From: Pseudomonas fluorescens | GTDB lineage: Bacteria > Pseudomonadota > Gammaproteobacteria > Pseudomonadales > Pseudomonadaceae | Reading direction: 5' to 3' | Length of the DNA stretch: 64,000 nucleotides | NCBI RefSeq assembly: GCF_040448305.1 | Contig: NZ_CP148752.1 | Span: 620,001 to 684,000 of the forward strand | Shown: piece after piece, positions 24,048 through 32,547 of the stretch | Layout: each line of letters starts with the position of its first letter | How positions within the stretch are numbered: the stretch's first letter is position 1 | Made by a program: the position numbers and the translations under genes | Notes under the pieces: generated by a model | Databases searched by the model: none | Told to the model about the DNA's origin: nothing | What the model saw: only the letters and a program-made list of their open reading frames with translations

Positions 24048-24887
24048 TCAGGTGTTCCATATTCTTGGAGGTATTGCTTCGCGGCCAAGCAACGCAGGCC
24101 TAAGCAATCGCCACAAATCAATCAACCAGCCGCGCGCCACGAGTGCTTCACTGGCCAGACACCGTGCTACCAGCAATCCCGGCAACTGCGTCAGATCTCC
24201 GCGCACGTCGTTGGGTAGCGAGCGGCAGGTTTCCAGCAGTTCGCTGTCGATCTCACCCGTCACCAGCAACGTCGCAAACACCGGTTGCCCATCCAGCCCG
24301 ATGGGCGAATCCAGCAAACCGTCCGCCCCGACAATGCGCTGGCGTTCATGCCAGAGCAACTGGCCGTCGCGGCGGATATCCAGTTGCGCCTGGAAGTGCC
24401 CAAGGTCAAAACGCTCGCCGCTGGCCGGACGGCCCAGGGCGACGACGTCCCAGTAGAACAACCGCGCGTCGCCTTCAAGGTCGATGGAGGTACTGAGTTC
24501 CGCCTGGGCAGCGCTGAAAATGATCGTCTCCTGGGGCAGCCATTCCAGTGTCGCACCGGCCGCCACCTTCAACTTCAGCTGCTGATAGGCGGGGCCGGCG
24601 GCGCGATACCACTTGGCTGCGCCGGGGCTGGTGATTTGTGCCCAGGCATCGCGCTCGACGCTGGCCGAGATGTCCAGCCGATCACCGCCGGCAATGCCGC
24701 CGGGTGGGTGGACGATGATGTGCTGGCAGACTTCTGGCCCTTCGGCATACAGGTGTTTTTGCACCCGCAACGGACCTTTGTGTCGACGCTGGACCGGGCG
24801 AGTGGTGTTGTCGAATCGGGCGTAGCCCAGCTCCAGTTCGGCGTGCCAACTGGGGGTAAACAAGGCACCAGATGCGGGAAGAGTCAT
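24048..24887 (-). CDS. ureD: Urease accessory protein UreD
   Basis: A 279-residue protein. Conserved UreD blocks are HIIVHPPGGIAGGDRLDI, AQITSPGAAKWYR and EWLPQETIIFSAAQAEL. UreD binds apo-urease and, with UreF and UreG, channels nickel and CO2 for active-site assembly. It is the first gene of the ureDA-GNAT-GNAT-BC operon, 24 bases after a predicted sigma-54 start site. UreE lies about 24 kb away on the same strand at the other end of the window. Confidence 0.96.
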   Translation of the reverse strand: MTLPASGALFTPSWHAELELGYARFDNTTRPVQRRHKGPLRVQKHLYAEGPEVCQHIIVHPPGGIAGGDRLDISASVERDAWAQITSPGAAKWYRAAGPAYQQLKLKVAAGATLEWLPQETIIFSAAQAELSTSIDLEGDARLFYWDVVALGRPASGERFDLGHFQAQLDIRRDGQLLWHERQRIVGADGLLDSPIGLDGQPVFATLLVTGEIDSELLETCRSLPNDVRGDLTQLPGLLVARCLASEALVARGWLIDLWRLLRPALLGREAIPPRIWNT

Positions 24888-24920
24888 AGTCAGTGCTTAT
24901 CGTGAGGTCGTCATGATAGT

Positions 24921-24936
24921 AGCAAAGGCTGTGCCG
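24921..24936 (-). promoter_or_regulatory. Sigma-54 (-24/-12) promoter for the ureD operon
   Basis: The minus strand reads CGGCACAGCCTTTGCT. GG (24934-24935) and GC (24922-24923) are separated by the required 10 bases. Transcription would start near 24911, about 24 bases upstream of the ureD ATG. Confidence 0.8.
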
Positions 24937-24976
24937 CAAGGATTTGCAGGCAGGAGGCGACTATTGATTGTGCTGA

Positions 24977-25025
24977 TGCACCAACAGGGGGCTCATCATG
25001 AAATGCGGTGCAATAAATTGGTGCG
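24977..25025. promoter_or_regulatory. Two tandem NtrC-type sites upstream of ureD
   Basis: TGCAATAAATTGGTGCG (25009-25025) matches the E. coli glnA NtrC site TGCACTATATTGGTGCA, as I remember it, at 14 of 17 positions. TGCACCAACAGGGGGCT (24977-24993) is a weaker second site 32 bases away, about three helical turns. They centre about 75 and 105 bases upstream of the predicted ureD start site, the normal enhancer position. Confidence 0.7.
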
Positions 25026-25137
25026 TCGCGCCTATTGAGACATACATATGTACCGCCATCCGTGCCCCCAGAAAACTCAGTATCCAGGCGTACGCTCCCT
25101 CCTTCCGCGGGGCGACTGAACGTCTTGGAGTTTATTG

Positions 25138-26508
25138 ATGACCACCGATATAGATCGTGAAAATGCACGCAAATTGCTTGAGGAGCTTGCAAAAATACCA
25201 AATGAACAACCAACTTCGGCCGCGCCGGTGTTGCCACCCGTGAGCCAGCCCTTCATCTGCGAGGACGATGCAGCGTATTGGACTCACCAGCATGAACGCG
25301 TGAGTGGCGGAGAGTACGGTGCACTTATCTTGCAGCGCCCGGACGGCAAGTTTGTCGCGACAACACCTATCCAGGGTGAGGCAACTTCATTTGATATGGA
25401 GAGTTTGCTCAGTTACAACCGACAGACCGACACAATCAGCCAACCAGCCGGATACCTGTGTGTTGGCCAATGGCATAGCCATCCGGACATTTCCGGGAGG
25501 ATTGCCAGGGCGAACCCATCCTTCAACGATGATCAGGTCAAGTTGTTCAACGCGCTGCCTTCGATGCCTGATGTCCATGGCGCATTCAAACAAAGGGACT
25601 TTTTTAAACATAGTTATGTTTCAGGTCCTTCCGGTTCTCTGGTGGCTTATTCCATTAATCCACCGGACTCAGCCTACAGTCCTGTATTCCGAATGGGCCA
25701 CAGACCCGAAGACATGGTCAGAAGGATCGCGGTCATCGGTCACATGCGTGTCCTGGAGCCAGGCACCCTGTGGGGTGGGCTGCGTGGCCCGATCACTGCT
25801 GAATGGACTCCCTACCAACCGGTCATACCCGGGCCTCCCAAACTCCAGCCGTTTTTTACGGGCGTTTTTGAAGACCCGGCCTCGGCGTTGAACGATGCCT
25901 TGATTCGTGTGCCAGCGACACCGGGACATCAGCGTGTGGGTTTTATCCTCAAGCGTCGCGACCGTGACGAATACATCGCGACATTGCCGCTCAATCGGCC
26001 TGATGGACTGTTGGCAATCGAGCAGGTATTTCCTGCCATGCCAGACGGCTTTTTGTTACCAGATAATCAGACGTTGGCAGGTGTGTACCTGGGGCCAGAG
26101 TTGCTGGCGACGCCACTACCGGAAAAAGAGGCTGACCTGTATCAGCAATTTTTCTCACCCCAGTCATTGGTGTTCAGTGTTCTGCAGGCTCGGGGATCAG
26201 GGTTGGTGGACACCTCCTTGGGTTATTCGGTGTTCCGCCAGACCCCGGACGGTGCATTGCTGAAGTACCACAGCACGTTTTCTGAGGCCGAAGCCTGGGT
26301 TATCAAGACCGAAGGGGCGATGGGCGTCAACATCGATAAGCTCTTGCTGGGTGGACATCTGAGCGCTAAGGATTTTGTCTTGTGTGTTGCAGTAACGGGC
26401 GTACTGACGGTCGAAAAAAGCAGCCCGCTCTGGGATGTTGGCGGCGTGGTGGGTTCTGAATGGCTGCCCTATGCAGGGTCAAACCGCATCACCCCGGTTT
26501 CTGAATGA
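25138..26508 (+). CDS. Orphan protein with two tandem JAB/DUF4329-like modules, second one lacking the metal motif
   Basis: A 456-residue protein from the ATG at 25138 (TGGAG 7 bases upstream), cytosolic, with no signal peptide. Module 1 (about residues 35-235) runs EYGALILQRPDGKF with E59, then GQWHSHP with H113 and H115, then S128-F-N-D131-D132. This is an E...HxH...SxxD pattern as in JAMM metallo-isopeptidases or the related DUF4329 domains. It ends in LWGGLRGPITAEWTPY (E222). Module 2 (about 245-450) repeats the plan with VGFILKRRDRDEYIATLP at 267 and LWDVGGVVGSEWLPY (E441), but has GVYLGPE where HSHP should be. The gene is a single-gene insertion between ureD and urtE, on the opposite strand. 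The function is unknown. Confidence 0.75.
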   Translation: MTTDIDRENARKLLEELAKIPNEQPTSAAPVLPPVSQPFICEDDAAYWTHQHERVSGGEYGALILQRPDGKFVATTPIQGEATSFDMESLLSYNRQTDTISQPAGYLCVGQWHSHPDISGRIARANPSFNDDQVKLFNALPSMPDVHGAFKQRDFFKHSYVSGPSGSLVAYSINPPDSAYSPVFRMGHRPEDMVRRIAVIGHMRVLEPGTLWGGLRGPITAEWTPYQPVIPGPPKLQPFFTGVFEDPASALNDALIRVPATPGHQRVGFILKRRDRDEYIATLPLNRPDGLLAIEQVFPAMPDGFLLPDNQTLAGVYLGPELLATPLPEKEADLYQQFFSPQSLVFSVLQARGSGLVDTSLGYSVFRQTPDGALLKYHSTFSEAEAWVIKTEGAMGVNIDKLLLGGHLSAKDFVLCVAVTGVLTVEKSSPLWDVGGVVGSEWLPYAGSNRITPVSE

Positions 26509-26526
26509 GCGCTGACAGTTCACTGC

Positions 26527-27225
26527 TCAGATCGTAACCAGCCCGCGCACGCCTTCGACCTCCATATTCACGCCGCGACCCTGTTGCACGATTTCGCCCC
26601 GGGACATCACCAGGTATTGATCGGCCAGTTCGGCGGCGAAATCGTAGAACTGCTCGACCAGTAGAATGGCCATGTCGCCCCGGGCCGCGAGTTTTTTGAT
26701 CACGGCACCGATCTCCTTGATCACCGACGGCTGGATGCCTTCGGTGGGTTCGTCGAGGATCAGCAGGCGAGGGCGACTGGCCAGCGCGCGGCCGATGGCC
26801 AGTTGTTGTTGCTGGCCACCGGACAAGTCGCCACCCCGGCGTTGCTTCATTTGCAGCAGCACCGGGAACAGCTCGTAGATGAACGCTGGCACTTCCTTCG
26901 CTTCGCTGCCGGGAAAGCGCGACAGGCCCATCAGCAGGTTTTCTTCCACGGTCAGGCGGCCGAAGATCTCCCGGCCTTGCGGCACGTAGGCGATTCCGGC
27001 GTGCACACGCTGGTGCGGCTTGAAGGCGGTGATCGGTTTGCCTTCCCAGTTCACGGCGCCTTCCTTGGCTGGCAGCAGGCCCATTAGGCATTTGAGCAGG
27101 GTGGTCTTGCCCACGCCGTTTCGGCCGAGCAGGCAGGTGACTTCGCCGACCTTCACGTCAAACGTAAGGCCGCGCAGGATGTGGCTTCCGCCGTAGTACT
27201 GGTGCAGCTTTTCGACTTGCAGCAT
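26527..27225 (-). CDS. urtE: Urea ABC transporter ATP-binding protein UrtE
   Basis: A 232-residue ABC ATPase starting MLQVEKLHQYYGGSHILRG. It has Walker A GRNGVGKTT, signature LSGGQQQQLAIGRAL and Walker B LLILDEPTEGIQPS. The last phrase is typical of UrtE and the LivF branch. UrtD and UrtE energise urea uptake through UrtB and UrtC. It is the last gene of urtABCDE. An upstream in-frame extension is REP sequence and was not used. Confidence 0.95.
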   Translation of the reverse strand: MLQVEKLHQYYGGSHILRGLTFDVKVGEVTCLLGRNGVGKTTLLKCLMGLLPAKEGAVNWEGKPITAFKPHQRVHAGIAYVPQGREIFGRLTVEENLLMGLSRFPGSEAKEVPAFIYELFPVLLQMKQRRGGDLSGGQQQQLAIGRALASRPRLLILDEPTEGIQPSVIKEIGAVIKKLAARGDMAILLVEQFYDFAAELADQYLVMSRGEIVQQGRGVNMEVEGVRGLVTI

Positions 27226-27246
27226 TCTCGAATACTCCTCAAATCC

Positions 27247-27343
27247 CCTGTAGGAGCGAGCCTGCTCGCGATGGCGTCGGCACACTCAACATCGTTGGTG
27301 ACTGATGCACCGCTTTCGCGAGCAGGCTCGCTCCTACAGGGGG
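27247..27343. repeat. REP doublet, long-loop class, between urtD and urtE
   Basis: CTGTAGGAGCGAGCCTGCTCGCGATGGCG and CGCTTTCGCGAGCAGGCTCGCTCCTACAG are inverted arms. Both arms carry the same T for G change (GTAGGAG), so the two halves have changed together. Confidence 0.9.
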
Positions 27344-27357
27344 ATGTATTTGCAGGT

Positions 27358-28227
27358 TTAGCGACCGAGATAAACCTCGATCACCCGCTCGTTGTCCTGT
27401 ACCTGCTCCAGCGACCCTTCGGCCAACACGCTGCCCTGATGCAACACCGTGACGTGGTCGGCAATCGAGCCGACGAAGCCCATGTCGTGTTCCACCACCA
27501 TCAGCGAGTGCTTGCCGGCCAGGCTCTTGAACAGCTCGGCGGTGAATTCGGTTTCAGCGTCGGTCATGCCCGCCACCGGCTCATCGAGCAGCAGCAATTG
27601 CGGGTCCTGCATCAGCAACATGCCGATCTCCAGGAACTGCTTCTGACCGTGGGACAGCAAACCGGCGGGTCGATTGACCGATGAGGTCAGGCGAATGGTC
27701 TCCAGCACTTCGGCGATGCGGTCTTTTTGTTCGCCATTCAAGCGAGCGCGCAAACTGGCCCACACCGACTTGTCGGTCTTCTGCGCCAACTCCAGGTTCT
27801 CGAACACGCTCAAGGCTTCGAACACCGTGGGTTTCTGGAACTTGCGACCGATGCCGGCCTGGGCGATCTGCACTTCGCTCATTTGCGTCAGGTCCAGGGT
27901 TTCGCCGAACCAGGCCTTGCCGTGACTGGGGCGGGTTTTGCCGGTGATCACGTCCATCAGCGTGGTCTTGCCCGCGCCGTTGGGGCCGATGATGCAGCGC
28001 AGTTCACCGACGCCGATGTACAGGTTCAGATTATTCAGCGCGCGGAAGCCGTCGAAGCTGACACTGATGTCTTCCAGGGTCAGGATGGTGCCGTGGCGGG
28101 TGTTCAGACCTGGCCCGACGCGTTGGCCAAGGCCGATGGCATCGCGGCTGCTGCCGGCGTCCTTGTTGGGCTCCACAGGAAAAAACGCTGGTTCGAGCAT
28201 GAATTCAGCGGTTGCAGTGACTCTCAT
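27358..28227 (-). CDS. urtD: Urea ABC transporter ATP-binding protein UrtD
   Basis: A 289-residue protein with Walker A GPNGAGKTTLMDVITGKTRP, signature LLSHGQKQFLEIGMLL and Walker B LLLLDEPVAGMTDAETE. The SHGQ signature and VEHDMGFV switch region are those of UrtD/LivG. An N-terminal tail of about 45 residues before the ABC domain is usual for Pseudomonas UrtD. Its start codon overlaps the urtC stop by 4 bases. Confidence 0.95.
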   Translation of the reverse strand: MRVTATAEFMLEPAFFPVEPNKDAGSSRDAIGLGQRVGPGLNTRHGTILTLEDISVSFDGFRALNNLNLYIGVGELRCIIGPNGAGKTTLMDVITGKTRPSHGKAWFGETLDLTQMSEVQIAQAGIGRKFQKPTVFEALSVFENLELAQKTDKSVWASLRARLNGEQKDRIAEVLETIRLTSSVNRPAGLLSHGQKQFLEIGMLLMQDPQLLLLDEPVAGMTDAETEFTAELFKSLAGKHSLMVVEHDMGFVGSIADHVTVLHQGSVLAEGSLEQVQDNERVIEVYLGR

Positions 28228-29303
28228 TGCTCACCTCTTTTCTTCAACAGACCGATCACGCCCTTGGGCAAATACAGGGTCACGACGATGAACAGCGCGC
28301 CGAGGAAGAACAGCCAGTACTCGGGGAACGCGACGGTGAACCAGCTCTTCATGCCGTTGACCACGCCGGCGCCGAGCAACGGACCGATCAAGGTGCCACG
28401 CCCACCCAGTGCCACCCAGACTGCCGCTTCGATGGAGTTGGTTGGCGACATTTCACTCGGGTTGATGATCCCCACTTGCGGCACGTACAACGCACCGGCG
28501 AGGCCGCACAACACCGCGCTCAACACCCACACGAACAACTTGAAACCGCGCGGATCGTAGCCGCAGAACATCAGGCGGTTCTCCGCATCGCGTAGCGCGG
28601 TCAGGACCCGGCCGAACTTGCTTTGTGCCAGGCGCCAGCCGATGTACAGGCTCACCACCAGCAACAGCACCGTGGCGAAAAATAGCACCGCGCGGGTGCC
28701 TGGCTCAGTGATGCCGAAGCCAAGAATCGTGCGGAAATTGGTGAAGCCGTTGTTGCCGCCGAAGCCGGTTTCGTTGCGGAAGAACAGGAGCATCCCGGCG
28801 AAGGTCAGGGCCTGGGTCATGATCGAGAAATACACGCCCTTGATCCGCGAGCGGAAGGCGAAGAAGCCGAACACCAACGCCAGCAACCCCGGCGCCAAAA
28901 CCACCAGGCACAGGGTCCAGATGAAGCTGCTGGTGCCGGTCCAGAACCACGGCATTTCGGTCCACGACAGGAAGGTCATGAACGCCGGCAAGCCATCACC
29001 CGAAGCCTGGCGCATCAGGTACATGCCCATGGCATAGCCGCCGAGGGCGAAGAACAGGCCGTGGCCGAGGGACAGCAGGCCGGCGTAACCCCACACCAGA
29101 TCCAGCGCCAGGGCGACGATGGCGTAGCAAAGAATCTTGCCCACCAGCGTCAGTGTGTAAGCCGAAACGTGCAGCATGCTGTCCGGCGATAACAGCGACA
29201 GCAGCGGTAACGCCAACAGCACAACGAGGATCACTGCACCGACGGCAATCGAGACTTTGGGGCCGGCTTTTTGGGTCGCGGTAACGAGCAGGGGCTGGTT
29301 CAT
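28224..29303 (-). CDS. urtC: Urea ABC transporter permease UrtC
   Basis: A 359-residue LivM-type permease with about ten membrane helices. Family segments are GYAGLLSLGHGLFFALGGYAMG and VWVALGGRGTLIGPLLGAGVVNG. It pairs with UrtB in the inner membrane to form the urea channel. It overlaps urtB by one base and urtD by four, showing tight translational coupling in the operon. Confidence 0.96.
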   Translation of the reverse strand: MNQPLLVTATQKAGPKVSIAVGAVILVVLLALPLLSLLSPDSMLHVSAYTLTLVGKILCYAIVALALDLVWGYAGLLSLGHGLFFALGGYAMGMYLMRQASGDGLPAFMTFLSWTEMPWFWTGTSSFIWTLCLVVLAPGLLALVFGFFAFRSRIKGVYFSIMTQALTFAGMLLFFRNETGFGGNNGFTNFRTILGFGITEPGTRAVLFFATVLLLVVSLYIGWRLAQSKFGRVLTALRDAENRLMFCGYDPRGFKLFVWVLSAVLCGLAGALYVPQVGIINPSEMSPTNSIEAAVWVALGGRGTLIGPLLGAGVVNGMKSWFTVAFPEYWLFFLGALFIVVTLYLPKGVIGLLKKRGEQ

Positions 29304-30805
29304 CAGTCGATCACCCGTCCTTTGAGTGCGAAGAGGCCTTGCGGACGCTTCTGGATGAACAGAATGATCAGCGCGAGGATGAGGATCTTGCCGAGCACGG
29401 CACCGATCTGCGGTTCGAGAATCTTGTTGGCGATCCCCAGGCCGAACGCCGCCAGCACGCTACCGGCCAACTGACCGACACCGCCGAGCACCACCACCAG
29501 GAACGAGTCGATGATGTAGCTCTGGCCGAGGTCCGGGCCGACGTTGCCGATCTGGCTCAGGGCCACGCCACCGAGGCCGGCGATGCCCGAGCCGAGGCCG
29601 AAGGCGAGCATGTCCACGCGCCCGGTGGGTACGCCGCAGCAGGCGGCCATGTTGCGGTTCTGGGTGACGGCGCGAACATTCAGGCCGAGGCGAGTCCTGT
29701 TCAGCAGCAGCCAGGTCAGCACCACCACAAACAGCGCAAAGGCAATGATGACGATGCGGTTGTACGGCAGCACCAGGTTCGGCAGCACTTGAATGCCGCC
29801 CGACAGCCACGCCGGATTGGCCACTTCGACGTTCTGGGCGCCGAACACCAGGCGAACCAGTTGAATCAGCATCAGGCTGATGCCCCAGGTGGCGAGCAGG
29901 GTTTCCAGCGGACGGCCGTAGAGGTGGCGAATCACCGTGCGCTCCAGCGCCATGCCGATGGCTGCGGTGACGAAAAACGCCACGGGCAGCGCGATCAGTG
30001 GATAGAACTCGATAGCCTGCGGCGCGAAGCGCTGGAACATCAGTTGCACCACATAGGTCGAGTAGGCGCCGAGCATCAGCATCTCGCCGTGGGCCATGTT
30101 GATCACGCCGAGCAGGCCGAAGGTGATTGCAAGCCCCAGGGCGGCGAGCAGCAGAATCGAACCCAATGACATGCCACTGAAGGCCTGCCCCAGGAGCTCG
30201 CCGACCAGCAGTTTGCGTTTGACTTGAGCGAGGCTGGTTTCGGCAGCCGTGCGTACATTGGCATCGGCCTCAACGCCAGGTTCGAGCAAACCTTCGAGGC
30301 GGGTGCGGGCCAGCGGGTCGCCGGTTTCGCCGAGCAAGCGCACAGCGGCCAGCCGTACAGCCGGGTCGGCATCCACCAGCTGCAGATTCGCCAGGGCCAG
30401 ACTGAGGGCGGCGTGAACGCCTTCGTCCTTTTCGCCCGCCAACTGCTGGTCGAGGAATTTCAACTGCGCCGGCTTGGCACTTTTCTGTAGTTGCTGCGCA
30501 GCACTCAGACGGAGTTTGGCGTCGGCGGCGAGCAATTGATGACTGGCCAACGCGGTGTCGATCAGACCCCGCAGGCGGTTGTTAAGACGCAGGGTTTTCG
30601 GCTGGCCGTCGACGGTCAACTCGCCTTGTTGCAGGGCGTTGATCAATTCGATACGGGCCGGATCGGGCTGCGCCGCCCAGGCTTCCAGCAGCCGGGCTTG
30701 CTGCACGGGATTGACGGCGACGAAATCTTCGGTGTCACCGGCGTGGACGGCCACCGGCAGTAAAAATGCGATGGCGAAGATGAGACGATAAAGGGCGGTG
30801 GGCAT
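29303..30805 (-). CDS. urtB: Urea ABC transporter permease UrtB
   Basis: A 500-residue protein. The start at 30805 (MPTALYRLIFAIAF) has AAGGCG 7 bases upstream. An earlier ATG at 30829 lies in the tail of a REP element. UrtB differs from LivH in having a signal peptide (to about residue 22) and a periplasmic HEAT-like helical region (about 25-200). The LivH-like channel follows, with LGLAITFGLLGVINMAHGEM and GLGSGIAGLGGVALSQIGNVGP. Its length, twice that of LivH, is normal for UrtB. Confidence 0.95.
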   Translation of the reverse strand: MPTALYRLIFAIAFLLPVAVHAGDTEDFVAVNPVQQARLLEAWAAQPDPARIELINALQQGELTVDGQPKTLRLNNRLRGLIDTALASHQLLAADAKLRLSAAQQLQKSAKPAQLKFLDQQLAGEKDEGVHAALSLALANLQLVDADPAVRLAAVRLLGETGDPLARTRLEGLLEPGVEADANVRTAAETSLAQVKRKLLVGELLGQAFSGMSLGSILLLAALGLAITFGLLGVINMAHGEMLMLGAYSTYVVQLMFQRFAPQAIEFYPLIALPVAFFVTAAIGMALERTVIRHLYGRPLETLLATWGISLMLIQLVRLVFGAQNVEVANPAWLSGGIQVLPNLVLPYNRIVIIAFALFVVVLTWLLLNRTRLGLNVRAVTQNRNMAACCGVPTGRVDMLAFGLGSGIAGLGGVALSQIGNVGPDLGQSYIIDSFLVVVLGGVGQLAGSVLAAFGLGIANKILEPQIGAVLGKILILALIILFIQKRPQGLFALKGRVID

Positions 30806-30828
30806 AGATAGTCGCCTTGACGCGGACA

Positions 30829-30920
30829 TTGTGGGAGCGAGCCTGCTCGCGATAGCGGTTGTTCAGTCACAGAAATGTTGAATGTGCCGCCGTCATCGCG
30901 AGCAGGCTCGCTCCCACAGG
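30829..30920. repeat. REP doublet, long-loop class, between urtA and urtB
   Basis: TTGTGGGAGCGAGCCTGCTCGCGATAGCG and CATCGCGAGCAGGCTCGCTCCCACAGG are inverted arms with a loop of about 45 bases. It may separate a highly expressed urtA message from the downstream genes. Confidence 0.9.
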
Positions 30921-30963
30921 GATTTGTGTCAGGCCCGAATGCTTGGGCCCGACACCCAATGGC

Positions 30964-32229
30964 TCAGTTGCTCTTCACCGCATACTCCGGCTTCTTGTCG
31001 TTGCCCGGGATGAACGGGCTCCACGGCTGGGCGCGGATCGGGCCTTCGGTCTGCCACACCACGTTGAACTGACCGTCGGCCTGGATCTCGCCGATCATCA
31101 CCGGCTTGTGCAGGTGGTGATTGGTCTTGTCCATGGTCAGCGTGTAACCGGAGGGCGCGGCAAAGGTCTGGCCGGCCAGGGCTTCGCGGACTTTGTCGAC
31201 GTCGGTGGACTTGGCTTTTTCCGCCGCTTGCGCCCACATGTGGATACCGACGTAAGTGGCTTCCATCGGGTCGTTGGTCACCGCCTTGTCGGCGCCCGGC
31301 AGGTTGTGTTTCTTGGCGTAGGCTTTCCAGTCATCGACGAATTTCTTGTTCGCCGGGTTCTCCACGGATTCGAAGTAGTTCCACGCCGCCAGGTTGCCCA
31401 CCAGTGGCTTGGTGTCGATGCCGCGCAGTTCTTCTTCGCCGACCGAGAACGCCACGACCGGAACGTCGGTGGCTTTCAGGCCCTGGTTCGCCAGTTCTTT
31501 ATAGAAGGGCACGTTGGAGTCGCCGTTGACGGTGGAGATAACCGCCGTCTTGCCACCGGCCGAGAACTTCTTGATGTTGGCGACGATGGTCTGGTAGTCG
31601 CTGTGACCGAACGGGGTATAGACCTCTTCGATGTCCTTGTCGGCCACGCCTTTGGAGTGCAGGAACGAACGCAGGATCTTGTTGGTGGTGCGCGGGTAGA
31701 CGTAGTCGGTGCCGAGCAGGAAGTAGCGCTTGGCGCTGCCGCCTTCTTCACTCATCAGGTATTCAACGGCAGGGATCGCCTGCTGGTTCGGCGCCGCGCC
31801 GGTGTAGAACACGTTCGGCGACATTTCTTCGCCTTCGTATTGCACCGGGTAGAACAGCAGGCCGTTGAGTTCTTCGAACACCGGCAGTACCGATTTGCGC
31901 GACACGGAAGTCCAGCAACCGAACACCACGGCGACCTTGTCCTGGGTCAGCAACTGACGACCCTTCTCGGCGAACAGCGGCCAGTTCGAGGCCGGGTCGA
32001 CCACTACCGGCTCCAGCATCTTGCCGTTTACGCCACCCTTGGCGTTGATCTCGTCGATGGTCATCAGCGCCATGTCTTTCAACGACGTTTCGGAGATCGC
32101 CATGGTTCCGGACAACGAATGCAGAATACCGACCTTGATGGTCTCGGCGGCCTGGACAGTCCAGGTCATGCCCATCGCGGCGATGCTTGCCGAGAGTGTG
32201 AAAGCCTTGATCAAACTGCGACGCTTCAT
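30964..32229 (-). CDS. urtA: Urea-binding periplasmic protein UrtA
   Basis: A 421-residue protein with an export signal that carries a twin-arginine-like start (MKRRSLIKAF...VQAAE, cut near residue 27). The mature type I periplasmic-binding fold opens TIKVGILHSLSGTMAISETS, and ANVFYTGAAPNQQAIP and MEATYVGIHMWAQAAEKA are UrtA features. It binds urea with high affinity for UrtBCDE. It is the first gene of the operon, 55 bases downstream of a predicted sigma-54 start. Confidence 0.97.
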   Translation of the reverse strand: MKRRSLIKAFTLSASIAAMGMTWTVQAAETIKVGILHSLSGTMAISETSLKDMALMTIDEINAKGGVNGKMLEPVVVDPASNWPLFAEKGRQLLTQDKVAVVFGCWTSVSRKSVLPVFEELNGLLFYPVQYEGEEMSPNVFYTGAAPNQQAIPAVEYLMSEEGGSAKRYFLLGTDYVYPRTTNKILRSFLHSKGVADKDIEEVYTPFGHSDYQTIVANIKKFSAGGKTAVISTVNGDSNVPFYKELANQGLKATDVPVVAFSVGEEELRGIDTKPLVGNLAAWNYFESVENPANKKFVDDWKAYAKKHNLPGADKAVTNDPMEATYVGIHMWAQAAEKAKSTDVDKVREALAGQTFAAPSGYTLTMDKTNHHLHKPVMIGEIQADGQFNVVWQTEGPIRAQPWSPFIPGNDKKPEYAVKSN

Positions 32230-32294
32230 TGTGCGATCTCCATGAACTTATGAGTTTTCTTGGTTGGCAGATGCGGACTACTGAAGGTGTGTTT

Positions 32295-32310
32295 TGCAAG
32301 GGCTGTGCCC
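32295..32310 (-). promoter_or_regulatory. Sigma-54 (-24/-12) promoter for urtABCDE
   Basis: The minus strand reads GGGCACAGCCCTTGCA. GG (32308-32309) and GC (32296-32297) are 10 bases apart. It is nearly identical to the ureD promoter. The predicted start is near 32284. Confidence 0.8.
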
Positions 32311-32364
32311 GGTCGGCAAAAGGCAGGGAAATGTCGTTTTAGAGCGGTTGAGCGGTTTGATGTC

Positions 32365-32399
32365 GCACCATGAAGGATCGCGTCTGGCGCGTTGGTGCG
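32365..32399. promoter_or_regulatory. Possible NtrC half-sites upstream of urtA
   Basis: GCACCA (32365-32370) and TTGGTGCG (32392-32399) form an inverted pair about 80-115 bases upstream of the predicted start. They match the two halves of NtrC sites but not the full 17-bp consensus. Confidence 0.45.
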
Positions 32400-32438
32400 C
32401 AGAGTTGCGCCAGATTGGGGCGGGTAGCATCGATCAAT

Positions 32439-32529
32439 TATGGGAGCGGGCTTGCTCGCGAAAACGCCGGGTCAGACAACATCTGCATTGACTGAAAGAC
32501 CGCGATCGCGAGCAAGCCCGCTCCCACAA
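32439..32529. repeat. REP doublet, long-loop class, GGGC variant
   Basis: TTATGGGAGCGGGCTTGCTCGCGA and GATCGCGAGCAAGCCCGCTCCCACA are inverted arms. Both arms share the unusual GCGGGC in place of GCGAGC, so the doublet was copied or converted as a unit. Confidence 0.9.
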
Positions 32530-32547
32530 GGTCAGCGGCGCATCAAC

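Noticed and set aside
27226..27285. N-terminal extensions containing ReAR/GSEPARDG-like peptides on UrtE, UreA and the ABC ATPase at 35137
   Set aside because: These peptides are translations of the REP palindromes upstream. The family starts with their own ribosome sites lie downstream.
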